Assembly: GCF_018223745.1 (NCBI RefSeq)
Contig: NZ_CP073653.1
Coordinates: 5,679,501-5,743,500 of the forward strand
Source: Clostridium beijerinckii
Lineage (GTDB): Bacteria > Bacillota > Clostridia > Clostridiales > Clostridiaceae
Reading direction: 5' to 3'
Length of the DNA stretch: 64,000 bases
The notes beneath the pieces are model-generated. The model had not been told where the DNA came from. It worked only from the letters and a program-made list of their open reading frames with translations, and made no database searches. The stretch's first letter is position 1. Every line of letters starts with the position of its first letter. The position numbers and the translations under genes are program-made. Below, piece by piece: positions 27,665 to 37,085 of the stretch.

Positions 27665-28408
27665 ATGACAATATTTGATACTATTGAAAAAAATAGAAAA
27701 TTTCTAAATAAAAATGAAAATTATTTACTTAAATATATATTGGAAAACATTGAAAAGGTATCAAACATGAGAATTCAAGATCTTTCTAAAGAAACCTTTA
27801 CTTCCACTGCAACAATAGTGAGATTCTGTAATAAATTATCTTACTCAGGATACTCTGAATTTAAAGCAAACTTGAGAAATTCAATAGATAGAGAAAATAA
27901 TCATAAAAAAATATCCGATAATATGTTTTTATTTGATGATATTGCTAAAACTAAAGATTTAATCAATGATTCTCTGATTGATGAAGTAATAAGTATAATC
28001 CACGATGCTGAAAAAATAGATTTTTACGGGGAAGGTTCCTCTAAAGATGTATGTATAGATATCTCAAGAAAATTTCATCTTGTAGAAAAAAACTGCAGAT
28101 ATTTTAACGACTCCAGCATAATGTATTCTACAGCAAGCGATCTTGATAGTAAAACTCTAATTATTGCTATATCCATGTCCGGAGAAACCTCCCAGGTAAT
28201 CAAGGCAGTAAATATAGCAAAAACACGAGGCTGTAAAATCATATGCGTTACCAGTGTAGGTTATAATACATTAGCCAACTTATCTGATAAATGCCTTTTC
28301 ATATTCTCAAGTGAATATGAAATAAACAGCATTAAATTCAAATCCAGAGTAACAGCGAATGCCATAATGGAATATGTGTTCTTCAGATATTTAGACAAAT
28401 ATCTGTAA
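27665..28408 (+). CDS. RpiR family regulator, module 2
   Basis: 247 residues: helix-turn-helix (MRIQDLSKETFTSTATIVRF, KLSYSGYSEF) and SIS domain (IDFYGEGSSKDVCIDISRKF, AISMSGETSQVIKAV). AGGAGG site. Divergent from GH4-IICB-IIA, so likely the operon regulator sensing a sugar phosphate. Confidence 0.9.
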   Translation: MTIFDTIEKNRKFLNKNENYLLKYILENIEKVSNMRIQDLSKETFTSTATIVRFCNKLSYSGYSEFKANLRNSIDRENNHKKISDNMFLFDDIAKTKDLINDSLIDEVISIIHDAEKIDFYGEGSSKDVCIDISRKFHLVEKNCRYFNDSSIMYSTASDLDSKTLIIAISMSGETSQVIKAVNIAKTRGCKIICVTSVGYNTLANLSDKCLFIFSSEYEINSIKFKSRVTANAIMEYVFFRYLDKYL

Positions 28409-28510
28409 TTAAATTATATACATTTATAACTGTATTATTTGCCATAGATTCATCATCATACAAAAGCCACTATAGTTATTGACAATATTTTCAATAACTA
28501 TCTAAATATA

Positions 28511-28556
28511 AAGAATGCCTGAGAGCTTAGTATTACTAAATTCTCAGGCATTCTTT
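28511..28556 (-). terminator. Terminator of tRNA-Ser
   Basis: AGAATGCCTGAGAATTTAG pairs with CTAAGCTCTCAGGCATTCT (few mismatches), followed on minus by TTATATTT. A near copy lies at 23121-23162. Confidence 0.75.
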
Positions 28557-28573
28557 ATATTTCGTTTTTTAAT

Positions 28574-28663
28574 TGGCGGAGAGAAGGGGATTTGAACCCC
28601 TGATAGAGTTGCCCCTATACACGCTTTCCAGGCGTGCTCCTTCGACCACTCGGACATCTCTCC
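28574..28663 (-). tRNA. tRNA-Ser(GGA)
   Basis: The minus strand reads GGAGAGATGTCCGAGTGG at the 5' end and CTTCTCTCCGCCA at the 3' end; the seven-base acceptor arms pair. The anticodon loop CTGGAAA lies in stem CACGC/GCGTG, giving anticodon GGA. A long variable arm (TATAGGGGCAACTCTATC) and T arm GGGGTTCAAATCCCC fit class II tRNA-Ser. CCA is encoded. Its 3' 23 bases recur at 23178-23200. Confidence 0.96.
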
Positions 28664-28820
28664 ATATAGTATTTAATGCTTTATTATAATATCATATAAT
28701 TGTCATCGATTCAACTGAATATTTTCTATATAGAAATCCTATCATTTAATATAATAGAATCTATTTATTCATATTTAATATAAACCATCATCCTTCCATT
28801 TTCGTAATTAATGCAAATAA

Positions 28821-28857
28821 TAGGCAGAAATACTTAAAATTTAAGTACTTTTGCCTA
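28821..28857 (-). terminator. Terminator after cfa
   Basis: TAGGCAAAAGTACTTAAA pairs with TTTAAGTATTTCTGCCTA (one mismatch), followed by TTATTTG on minus. Confidence 0.6.
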
Positions 28858-28933
28858 CTATAAATTACTTCTTATTTAATTAGCTATAATTTAGTAATAC
28901 CACAAATTTATCTCTTAAAGTACTTATATGGAC

Positions 28934-30109
28934 TTATTTATACATATACTCTCTAGTCCATGGTAAATCGTTGTTTACTCCTTTATTGAATACAAATTGA
29001 TGAATACTTATATTTCCGGAGTTAAAAGATGCTGCACAAGCATTTAAATACAATCTCCACATTCTTATAAATGTTTCATCCTTAGTCTTCCTTATCTCTG
29101 GCAATGCATTCTCAAAGTTCTTTGCCCAATGCTCCAAAGTTCTTCCATAATGAAGTCTTAGGTTTTCTGCATCAATTAAAGTGAACTTTTCATCTGACAT
29201 ACAATTGATTAGTTCTCTAACTGCTGGCACATATCCGCCTGGGAATATATATTTATCAATCCATGTATTATTTCCTCCAACCTCTGTTGATGTTATGCAG
29301 TGGAGTAAAGATACCCCTTTATCATTTAATAAGTTATTGACATTTGAAAAATACTCTGCAAGATGATCTTGCCCTACATGTTCTAACATTCCCACACTAA
29401 CTATTTTATCAAATGTTCTATTTTTTAGTTCCCTGTAATCTACAAGTTCAACTTCAAGAAGATCCTCTAATCCTTCACTTTTTATTCTTTCTTTAACTTT
29501 TGCTAATTGTTCAGAACTTAAAGTTATCCCCATCGCTTTTACCTTATATTTTTTTGCCGCAGATATTATCAGTTCACCCCAACCACAACCTATATCAAGT
29601 AGTGTTTCTCCTTCTTTTAAGTTTAACTTTTTAAGAATATGCTCTACTTTATTCTTTTGTGCTTGAGTTAATGAATCACTTTTTGATTTGAAGTATCCAC
29701 ATGAATATGTCATAGTATCATCTAACCATAATTTATAAAAATCATTTCCAATATCGTAGTGGAACTCAATATTTTTCTTGCTATTTTTGATACTATTTGT
29801 AGCCATCCTTAGTAAATTTGCATATTTGTCACTATTACTCAAAAAACTTTCCTGATTATTATATAAAGATTCTATAACCTTTTGAATGCTTCCTTCAATA
29901 TCTATTTTTTTAGTCATATAAGCTTCACCAAATGTTAATGAAGGATCCTTTATAATATCGGCTTTAGGAATAGGCTCATTAAATATTATTTTAAATTCTG
30001 GATTCCCTTCCCCATAAATTTCTGAACTTCCATCCCAAAGTTTTAATTCAAAAGTATCTGAAAATAAATTCTTAAATAATGTTTTGTAAAATATTTTATC
30101 AATAATCAT
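28934..30109 (-). CDS. cfa: Cyclopropane-fatty-acyl-phospholipid synthase
   Basis: SAM-dependent methyltransferase of 391 residues that turns unsaturated membrane acyl chains into cyclopropane forms, relevant to acid and solvent stress. Motifs: N-terminal lipid-binding region, HYDIGNDFYKLWLD, MTYSCGYF, SAM loop LLDIGCGWGEL, GMLEHVG and C-terminal HYGRTLEHW. GGGAGA precedes the ATG. Monocistronic, with the GntR gene 80 bases upstream in the same direction. Confidence 0.95.
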   Translation of the reverse strand: MIIDKIFYKTLFKNLFSDTFELKLWDGSSEIYGEGNPEFKIIFNEPIPKADIIKDPSLTFGEAYMTKKIDIEGSIQKVIESLYNNQESFLSNSDKYANLLRMATNSIKNSKKNIEFHYDIGNDFYKLWLDDTMTYSCGYFKSKSDSLTQAQKNKVEHILKKLNLKEGETLLDIGCGWGELIISAAKKYKVKAMGITLSSEQLAKVKERIKSEGLEDLLEVELVDYRELKNRTFDKIVSVGMLEHVGQDHLAEYFSNVNNLLNDKGVSLLHCITSTEVGGNNTWIDKYIFPGGYVPAVRELINCMSDEKFTLIDAENLRLHYGRTLEHWAKNFENALPEIRKTKDETFIRMWRLYLNACAASFNSGNISIHQFVFNKGVNNDLPWTREYMYK

Positions 30110-30192
30110 CGATAATCATCTCCCTATTTAAAATTAATTATTAAATATAGAACTTTAAACAGAAATATGCAAATTAAATTTCTAAATAGATT

Positions 30193-30864
30193 CTAAACAA
30201 TATGATTTAATTCCAAGTGTTTTTGTGCCGCAATTGAAGCTGCATTAGAATCATGATCTTTTAAAGCTCTCCATATTTCTTCATGATGATTTTTTACAGG
30301 TATTTTATTAATAGTATGAACTTTTGAATTTTCAATATATTTTTCAACCAAAGAAGATATAGAAAACATTATAGTTGAAATTAAGTGATTGCCAGTAGCT
30401 TGCGCTATTTTATAATGAAATTTTTTGTCTAATATAGCACAGGCTTCAATATCTGAATTATTATTTAATTCGTCCATTATTTCCTTCAATTCTATAAGTT
30501 GTTCATCAGTTATATTTTTAGCAGCGATAGCTGCTGTTTCTGGTTCAATTATTTTTCTAAGCTCAAGAACATCCTCACTTTTGCTTCCTAGAAGTAAGAA
30601 TACAATAGATAAAGGTTCAAGCAGACTATTTTCAAAATTTTCATTGATAAAATTCCCTTCCCCGTGCTTAGATTCTATAAGTCCAAGCATTTGTAAAGAT
30701 TTTAGTGCTTCTCTAACAGATGCCCTGCTAACCTCAAGCTTCTCACATAAATCTCTCTCAGATGGTAACTTATCTCCACTCTTTAGTTCTCCTCTTTTAA
30801 CAATTTCTTTTATTTGCTCTATTACTATTTCATATATTTTTGTACTCTTCACAGGACTTAACAT
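30193..30864 (-). CDS. GntR family regulator, FCD subgroup
   Basis: N-terminal winged helix (GDKLPSERDLCEKLEVSRASVREALKSL, HGEGNFI) and an FCD effector domain with metal-binding histidines (DKKFHYKIAQATGNHL, NHHEEIWRAL). The subgroup regulates organic-acid genes such as lactate or pyruvate pathways. Start at 30864 with GAGAGG. Last gene of the lrgAB-like operon, probably its regulator. Confidence 0.88.
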   Translation of the reverse strand: MLSPVKSTKIYEIVIEQIKEIVKRGELKSGDKLPSERDLCEKLEVSRASVREALKSLQMLGLIESKHGEGNFINENFENSLLEPLSIVFLLLGSKSEDVLELRKIIEPETAAIAAKNITDEQLIELKEIMDELNNNSDIEACAILDKKFHYKIAQATGNHLISTIMFSISSLVEKYIENSKVHTINKIPVKNHHEEIWRALKDHDSNAASIAAQKHLELNHIV

Positions 30865-30885
30865 CGATATCATCCTCTCAAAACT

Positions 30886-31473
30886 TTATATGTTTGCTTT
30901 TGATAAGTAGTTAAGTAATTCGTTGTAATTTTTTTCTGCTAACAGTTCTTTATTTTTTGAATTCTCTATTTTATGATTATGTATACTAATATTTTTTCTA
31001 AAGCTATCCAATGTGTTCATAATAGCAATTTTAAAAAGAGGAATACTATCAATTATTCTCTTTATTCCATATACATATTCATCATCACTTAGTTTAAAAC
31101 ATTGAAATAATCCAGAGGTCAACCTCCCATCAGAAAAGATATAAATATATCTATCGCTCATTTCATCAGATAAATTAACTTCTATTTTATGCTTATACAG
31201 TCTAAAAACAACATCTCTACTTTTTATAAATACTGGAAATATACTTGAAAAAAGCATCGCCATATTATTATCTTCCTCATCAATTAAACCAGAGAAGTCA
31301 TTTTCATTAAGCTTCATTATAATTTCATCTGTGAATATGCTATTTTTTATCTCTTTTCCTAACTTTACTTTTAGCCTCTGTTCTCTCTCTTCAATTAATA
31401 AATTATCAATAGAACTAAATAACTTATTAATTGGACTCTCTCCCTTTTTGTAGTTATTTTTATCTCCATTCAA
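30886..31473 (-). CDS. Uncharacterised protein in lrgAB-gntR operon
   Basis: 195 residues, charged, soluble, with no membrane segment and no family I recognise. Centre has FRLYKHKIEVNLSDEMSDRYIYIFSDG, suggesting a beta-rich core between helical ends. GGGGGG site; 17 bases after lrgB and 22 before gntR, so certainly in the operon. An accessory or sensory role for the LrgAB transporter is possible but only inferred from position. Confidence 0.7.
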   Translation of the reverse strand: MNGDKNNYKKGESPINKLFSSIDNLLIEEREQRLKVKLGKEIKNSIFTDEIIMKLNENDFSGLIDEEDNNMAMLFSSIFPVFIKSRDVVFRLYKHKIEVNLSDEMSDRYIYIFSDGRLTSGLFQCFKLSDDEYVYGIKRIIDSIPLFKIAIMNTLDSFRKNISIHNHKIENSKNKELLAEKNYNELLNYLSKANI

Positions 31474-31489
31474 AGATAATCCCCCCTAA

Positions 31490-32194
31490 CTAATTTAAAA
31501 ATACTGAAAATAAACTCCATAATACAGGTGCTATCAGTACAGTCACAATCCCAGAAATTGCAATAGTCAAACTACTCATAGCTCCTTCAATTTCACCTAT
31601 TTCCATAGCTTTTGCTGTCCCAACAGCATGTGATGAACTTCCCATGGCAATTCCCATGGCTACTTTATCATTTATCCTTAATATTTTATATAGGAATGGT
31701 CCAATGATAGAACCCAATATTCCAGTAATTATAATAGCAACAACAGCTACAGAAGGAAGCCCTCCTAACTGTTTAGATAATGCCATTCCTATAGGAGTTG
31801 TTATGGATTTAGGAATTAATGATTTTGTAAGCTCGCTTGAAAGATTAAATGCCTTCGAAAGCAGAATTACAGATATCATACCAGATACGGCTCCAAATAA
31901 AATACCTGATAAAATAGGCAAAGCATTTTCTTTAAACAAAGAAAACTTTTTATATAATGGTAATGCTAATGCAATAGTTGCCGGAGCCAAAAAGAAAGAA
32001 ATTATTTGTCCCCCGCTATTATAATCATCATACTTAATATTAAATTTTAATAAAAATGTAATCAGAATTACTATTGCTATAAGTAATGGATTAAATATTG
32101 AAAGCTTAAGTTTTTGTTTTATTAAAAGACCTATTTCATAAGCAATAATAGATATTAAGACTCCAAAAACAGGTGAATTTATCATATCATTCAT
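31490..32194 (-). CDS. lrgB: LrgB/CidB family membrane protein
   Basis: 234 residues with about seven membrane spans. Family motifs: LIPKSITTPIGMALSKQLGG, IIGPFLYKILRI and the C-terminal GSSSHAVGTAKAMEIGEIEGAMSS. Known family roles are control of murein hydrolases and, in several Gram-positives, pyruvate uptake. The start overlaps the lrgA stop (ATGA), showing coupling. Confidence 0.93.
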   Translation of the reverse strand: MNDMINSPVFGVLISIIAYEIGLLIKQKLKLSIFNPLLIAIVILITFLLKFNIKYDDYNSGGQIISFFLAPATIALALPLYKKFSLFKENALPILSGILFGAVSGMISVILLSKAFNLSSELTKSLIPKSITTPIGMALSKQLGGLPSVAVVAIIITGILGSIIGPFLYKILRINDKVAMGIAMGSSSHAVGTAKAMEIGEIEGAMSSLTIAISGIVTVLIAPVLWSLFSVFLN

Positions 32195-32541
32195 TTTGAA
32201 GTCACCTTCCTTAAAAATTTAACAACGTAGGCAGTCACAATCCAAACTACAAATGTAGAAATAACAATTATAGTGGAGAAAGGTATAATCTTGCCTTTAA
32301 TTGCTTGAAATGATGTCACTAACCCTACCCCTGCTGGGATAAATAAGAATGACATATGAGTTATTAATACCTCACATATATCTTCAATCATCTCAACTTT
32401 AACAATTCCAAAATATAAAGCTAAGAAAAGAAAAATGAGACCTAAAACTGTGCCTGGTATAGGTAATTTAAAAACTACTTGTACTATTGTTCCTAAAAAA
32501 TATGATACTAGAATAATCATTAACTGCTTTAAATACTTCAA
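32191..32541 (-). CDS. lrgA: LrgA/CidA family holin-like protein
   Basis: 116 residues with four membrane spans and the family pattern KLPIPGTVLGLIFLFLALYFG and LFIPAGVGLVTSF. TTG start codon at 32541 behind GAGGTG. Partner of LrgB; the pair probably forms the transport or lysis-control complex. Confidence 0.92.
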   Translation of the reverse strand: MKYLKQLMIILVSYFLGTIVQVVFKLPIPGTVLGLIFLFLALYFGIVKVEMIEDICEVLITHMSFLFIPAGVGLVTSFQAIKGKIIPFSTIIVISTFVVWIVTAYVVKFLRKVTSK

Positions 32542-32723
32542 CTAAAAATCACCTCTTGTTTAAAAATCATTGGTATAGTGGTCTGACCAGTTGCTATTAC
32601 TATATCATATTTATTTTTATATCTCAACTTCATAATATTCTAAAAATGTGATTTTATTCCCCATATTTCCAATTGGCTCTCACTAACTACCTATATCTTT
32701 ACTAATCTCTTTAAATAAGAAAA

Positions 32724-32759
32724 GCACCTTAAATCTAATACTTTTAAGATTTAAAGTGC
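32724..32759 (-). terminator. Terminator after tadA
   Basis: GCACTTTAAATCTT pairs with AGATTTAAGGTGC, then TTTTCTTATTT on minus. Confidence 0.7.
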
Positions 32760-32829
32760 ATAGTTTATTTCTATATTGCAATAAAATTTAAAATTAATTC
32801 CATTCTTAACTATATATATTTTTTATAAT

Positions 32830-33279
32830 TTATTTATACTTATTTCTTCTCTGGCAAAAAAACTCCAACATGATATCAGAACATTCTTTATCATATAGCC
32901 ATTTGGTACTTACAAAAGAATTTAACCATTTATTATCTGTAACATCAATTACCGAACCACAAGCACCCATATCTTTATTAAATGTTCCTATATATACTTT
33001 AGATATTCTACTCTGAATTATCGCCCCCGCGCACATGGGACAAGGTTCTAATGTAACATACATTTCAGCTCTATTTAATCTCCAATCTCCAATAAATTTC
33101 GAAGCTTCTTTAATAGCTAAAATCTCAGCATGAGCAGTACTATCATTTAAGGTTTCTTTTAAATTATGAGCTCTTCCTATTATTTTATCATCCAATACAA
33201 TCACTGCTCCTACTGGAATCTCCCCTTTTTTCATTGCCATCTTAGCTTCTTCTTTTGCAATTTTTAGAAAATCAACCAT
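32830..33279 (-). CDS. tadA: tRNA-specific adenosine deaminase
   Basis: Converts A34 to inosine in tRNA-Arg(ACG). About 149 residues with zinc ligands H50 and proton shuttle E52 (TAHAEI) and C80/C83 (PCPMCAGAI), the standard TadA spacing. The start at 33279 is set by GGGAG 8 bases upstream; the frame continues six codons up. Housekeeping gene; neighbours unrelated. TadA genes in clostridia often lie near tRNA-Ser. Confidence 0.95.
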   Translation of the reverse strand: MVDFLKIAKEEAKMAMKKGEIPVGAVIVLDDKIIGRAHNLKETLNDSTAHAEILAIKEASKFIGDWRLNRAEMYVTLEPCPMCAGAIIQSRISKVYIGTFNKDMGACGSVIDVTDNKWLNSFVSTKWLYDKECSDIMLEFFCQRRNKYK

Positions 33280-33434
33280 TTGTAATGCTCCCATCATGAA
33301 TTTTCTTGACTAAATATTTTTAATATTATATATGTTCCTTTCTCAATATTCTATCATATAATAAAAATATAAAATCATAAGTTTCATACTCATTATTATC
33401 AACTTATATTCAATAATCAAATAAAAATCCAAAA

Positions 33435-33473
33435 ATATAGAAGGGATATATTTAAAATATCTCCCTCCTATAT
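33435..33473 (-). terminator. Terminator after scrK
   Basis: ATATAGGAGGGAGATATTT and AAATATATCCCTTCTATAT pair with a few mismatches; TTTTTGGATTTTTATTTG follows on minus. Confidence 0.65.
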
Positions 33474-33493
33474 ATGAATTCATCTAACTCGGC

Positions 33494-34432
33494 TTAATTT
33501 AATTCGTTTAGTGTCGGCATTGAAGCTATAGCCCCGTAGTTGGTGCATGTTATTGCACCTACCTTATTTGCAAATGAAACTATCTCTTTCCATCTATCAA
33601 AACTTATACTCTCTTTGTCATCAATATCGGATACCTGCCTTAATACTGCTCCAACAAATGCATCTCCCGCACCAGTGGAATCTACTTGCTTAATTTTTAT
33701 AGATGGTATTACTTCATTTTTTCCATTAACACTTAAGTATGTGCCCTTAGAACCTAAAGTAACTGTTACAACCTTAACTCCAGTTTCATGTAACTTATTA
33801 ACAGCGCTTTCTATATCTTTTTCTTTTGTTATTAAATATAATTCTTCATCACTTAGTTTCGTAAAGTTACTATATCTCAAGAATTTAACACAATCCTCAA
33901 CAAACAACTCTAACTTGTCTTGAGTAATTAGTGCATCGCGGTAATTAGGATCAAATGATACATATATGTTATTAGATTTCGCATATTCTAATAGTTTAAA
34001 ATATGTCTTTTTTAACTCTCCCTCTAAAAATCCCGTTGCAGACCCGAAATGAATTATATCTGAATTACTTATCTTTGATAGATCTATATTATCAAGCGAA
34101 TATTCCCCATCACTACCTCTTAAGAAGTCAAAGTTACGTTCACCATTTGCATCAATTCCAACTAATGCAATTGTTGTACTTCCTCTTTCTACGGTCATCT
34201 CAGTATTTATATTCAAGCTTTTTAGCAACTCAACTAAATGCTTACCAAAAAAATCATTACCTACTTGTCCTAAAAAATAAGCATTACCTTCTAATTTACA
34301 AATACTCGCCGCTACATTTGCTGGTGCTCCACCTGCTTTTTTCTCAAATTTCTCTCCATTTTTTAAACCTTTATTATCTACACAAACCATATCAATTAAA
34401 AGTTCCCCAATGCAAAAAACATTATTATTCAT
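33494..34432 (-). CDS. scrK: Fructokinase
   Basis: PfkB-family sugar kinase of 312 residues that phosphorylates fructose released by ScrB. It has the N-terminal GELLIDMVC, GGAPANVAASICKL, FDPNYRDALI and the catalytic C-terminal DSTGAGDAFVGAVL with the Asp base. AAGGAG site lies inside scrB; the genes overlap by 8 bases. Last gene of scrARBK. Confidence 0.94.
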   Translation of the reverse strand: MNNNVFCIGELLIDMVCVDNKGLKNGEKFEKKAGGAPANVAASICKLEGNAYFLGQVGNDFFGKHLVELLKSLNINTEMTVERGSTTIALVGIDANGERNFDFLRGSDGEYSLDNIDLSKISNSDIIHFGSATGFLEGELKKTYFKLLEYAKSNNIYVSFDPNYRDALITQDKLELFVEDCVKFLRYSNFTKLSDEELYLITKEKDIESAVNKLHETGVKVVTVTLGSKGTYLSVNGKNEVIPSIKIKQVDSTGAGDAFVGAVLRQVSDIDDKESISFDRWKEIVSFANKVGAITCTNYGAIASMPTLNELN

Positions 34433-35882
34433 ACTTCACACTCCTTAAGTTCCACATATTTAGCTCATTAATTGTAATTTTGCTATCATTTCTTATTTGA
34501 AGTTCTAATCCTTCACTCTTAGGGTAATATGTTAATGTTGTTACTTCTAATCCATCTTGATAATATATTTCCATCACAGAATTGTCAATGAATACATTCA
34601 TTTTTAGTTCTTTTGAAGAATTTAATTTGAATTTTCTTATGCCTTTTCCGCCAATATTCATATTACTTCTATCAACTGTACATAGTTGTCTTTTATTATC
34701 ATATGTTATCAGAATATATTCGTCATTAAATTTAAATTTAACTTCTGTAGATTCAATATCCTCAACTTCTATACTCATCATTATTTCTATTGAACGAGAC
34801 TCTAAAGCTAAATTGTACTTATTCAAAGTTAACCCTTTAATATCTATTAATTGAGTTTCTCTTAAATTTCTCATTTCATTAATGGGCTTTTGATAAAGGA
34901 CATTATTCTTATACTCTAAAACTCTAGGCATAGTTAATGAATACATCCATCCATTCTCATACGTCGGGTATTCAGAGTCCCTATCTGGCATTCCTATCCA
35001 TCCAACCATTATATTTTTACCATTATGATTAAATATTTGCGGAGCATAAAAATCAAATCCCATATCTAATTCTTTAAATCTGCTATGATTTTTAAGCTCA
35101 ACGCTCTTTATATCTAGCTCACCAATTACATACCCTGCCTGATATAAATTTTGATTTTTCAATTCTTCTTTTTCTAAACCTTGTGGTGAAAATATAAATG
35201 CATGTTTGCCTTTACTTATCCTTATTATATTAGGACATTCCCACATGTATCCAAAGTCCTTCATATCGGTTTTTAACTCACCAAGCAAGTTCCATTTAAC
35301 TGAATCTATTGATTCATAAATTAAAGCTCTTCCTTTTAAGTCTTCACTTTGAACACCTAATATCATGTAATAAGTGTCATCTTCTATAAATACATATGGA
35401 TCTCTAAAATGAGCTGTATATCCGTTTGGTTGTTTATCTATAATTACTCCATGTTTATCTATTATTCCATCTTTATTACAAGTGGCTAAGCACTGATATG
35501 ACTCTCTTTCACCATTTGGACCTTTTACGTTTCCTGTGTAGTATAACTTTAACTCATTATCTTTAATCAATGCACACCCTGAATAGCATCCATTTCTATC
35601 AAACCAATCTTGTGGTTTTAACGCTATTTGGGGCTTAGTAAAGTTAACGAAATTGGTTGTTGTTACTAATCCCCAGTGCTTTGTTTTATGCTCACATCCA
35701 AATGGATTCCATTGATAGAATATATAAAACTTATTGTCGTAATAACTTAATCCATTTGGGTCATTGATCAGACCAAACGGCATCTCAATGTGAAAGTTGT
35801 TTCGCCATATACTCGTTTCTTTATTACTGTAATAATTATTTAAATTTTGGTTTATTTCCTGGTATGATTTTGGGTTTGGCAT
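34425..35882 (-). CDS. scrB: Sucrose-6-phosphate hydrolase (GH32)
   Basis: 485 residues, cytoplasmic. It cleaves sucrose-6-phosphate to glucose-6-phosphate and fructose. GH32 motifs: HIEMPFGLINDPNGL (nucleophile Asp in NDPNG), the RDP motif (HFRDPYVF) and the EC acid motif (MWECPNII). The C-terminal beta-sandwich is complete. GGAAAG site. Confidence 0.95.
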   Translation of the reverse strand: MPNPKSYQEINQNLNNYYSNKETSIWRNNFHIEMPFGLINDPNGLSYYDNKFYIFYQWNPFGCEHKTKHWGLVTTTNFVNFTKPQIALKPQDWFDRNGCYSGCALIKDNELKLYYTGNVKGPNGERESYQCLATCNKDGIIDKHGVIIDKQPNGYTAHFRDPYVFIEDDTYYMILGVQSEDLKGRALIYESIDSVKWNLLGELKTDMKDFGYMWECPNIIRISKGKHAFIFSPQGLEKEELKNQNLYQAGYVIGELDIKSVELKNHSRFKELDMGFDFYAPQIFNHNGKNIMVGWIGMPDRDSEYPTYENGWMYSLTMPRVLEYKNNVLYQKPINEMRNLRETQLIDIKGLTLNKYNLALESRSIEIMMSIEVEDIESTEVKFKFNDEYILITYDNKRQLCTVDRSNMNIGGKGIRKFKLNSSKELKMNVFIDNSVMEIYYQDGLEVTTLTYYPKSEGLELQIRNDSKITINELNMWNLRSVKYE

Positions 35883-35903
35883 CTTTCCTCTTCTCCTATT
35901 AAT

Positions 35904-36896
35904 TTAATTAATCCCACCCACACTTTCTCTTTCTATTAGCCTCAAGGAAGTATCCTTATTCTCTTCTAACTCTTTTCCCTCTATTAAATCTAGAATTCCT
36001 TGAGCTGCTTTTATACCAATTAATTCATAATCAAAAGCTACTGTTGTAAGTGTAGGGTATGAAACACTTCCTATATCATATCCTCCAAATCCAGCTACTG
36101 AAATTTCTTCTGGAACTTTAATATTATTTTCATGTAAATATCTAAGTACTCCTAAACAAATATTATCAGTTGCACAAACTATTGCTGTGGGCTTATATTC
36201 TAATATCTGGCTAGCCTTACTGTATGCATTAGTAAATGAAAAATCAGTTTCAACAAATTGAACATTACAATCTGGATTATCTTTCTTCACGGCATCAATG
36301 AATCCATTTTTACGATCCACTCCTACTGCTATATCCCATTCATTTACTCCTAAAAACACTATATTTTTATGCCCCTTAGATTTAAAATAACTTCCAAGTA
36401 TTTTTCCTGCTTCATAATCATCTATCTTTATATAATTAGTAAACTCATTTTTTTGTCCTGTAAATATAGTTGGAATACTAAGCCTACTAATTAATTGAAT
36501 ATGCTTTTTAGTAATAGCCATAGAATTAATGATTATTCCATCAACCCCTTGCTGATAAAGGCTATTAATGTTTGCTAGTTCTTTCTCTATATCTAATTCA
36601 CTGATCAAAATAATTCCTTGATAATCATTTTCCATTAATTTTTTATTGATACCAGTTAATACTTTGCCTATTGTAACAGAATCGATTCTAGGAATTACAA
36701 TTCCAACTAATCCACTTTTTTTAGTCTTTAATCTCTTTGCAAAAAAATTAGTTTCAAATCCGGTCTTTTCAATCGCTTCTTTTATCTTCTTAGCATTTTC
36801 TTCGCTCACATATCCATTATTCAAATATCTAGAAACACTACTCTTTGAAACATTAACCATATTAGCAATATCTTGAATTGTGACTTTTCGATCCAT
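35904..36896 (-). CDS. scrR: LacI family repressor of the sucrose operon
   Basis: About 330 residues: N-terminal LacI helix-turn-helix (VTIQDIANMVNVSKSSVSRYLNNG) and a periplasmic-binding-like effector domain. GGAGG 6 bases before ATG 36896 decides the start. Position inside the operon (between scrA and scrB) means it regulates its own synthesis. The palindrome upstream of scrA is its likely operator. Confidence 0.93.
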   Translation of the reverse strand: MDRKVTIQDIANMVNVSKSSVSRYLNNGYVSEENAKKIKEAIEKTGFETNFFAKRLKTKKSGLVGIVIPRIDSVTIGKVLTGINKKLMENDYQGIILISELDIEKELANINSLYQQGVDGIIINSMAITKKHIQLISRLSIPTIFTGQKNEFTNYIKIDDYEAGKILGSYFKSKGHKNIVFLGVNEWDIAVGVDRKNGFIDAVKKDNPDCNVQFVETDFSFTNAYSKASQILEYKPTAIVCATDNICLGVLRYLHENNIKVPEEISVAGFGGYDIGSVSYPTLTTVAFDYELIGIKAAQGILDLIEGKELEENKDTSLRLIERESVGGIN

Positions 36897-37015
36897 ATTA
36901 TCCTCCATATATGTTTTATATAAATATTATTATATATCATTAATACATATTATTGAAAAGATAACTTATAAACTTATATGGATATTAATATATAAAATAT
37001 AACTTTATATAGCTT

Positions 37016-37055
37016 GATAGATTTAGCAAGCAAAATTATCCCTACTAAATCTATC
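37016..37055 (-). other. Hairpin between scrA and scrR
   Basis: GATAGATTTAG and CTAAATCTATC form a perfect 11-base stem with an 18-base loop, no T-run. Likely an mRNA-stability or partial-attenuation element that sets scrA above the downstream genes. Confidence 0.5.
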
Positions 37056-37085
37056 TGTAATTCATCTAAATATTTATTATTATTC

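Noticed and set aside
31644..32024. Long plus-strand ORF opposite lrgB
   Set aside because: It mirrors the lrgB codons, lacks a ribosome site and has biased, low-complexity composition; a shadow frame.
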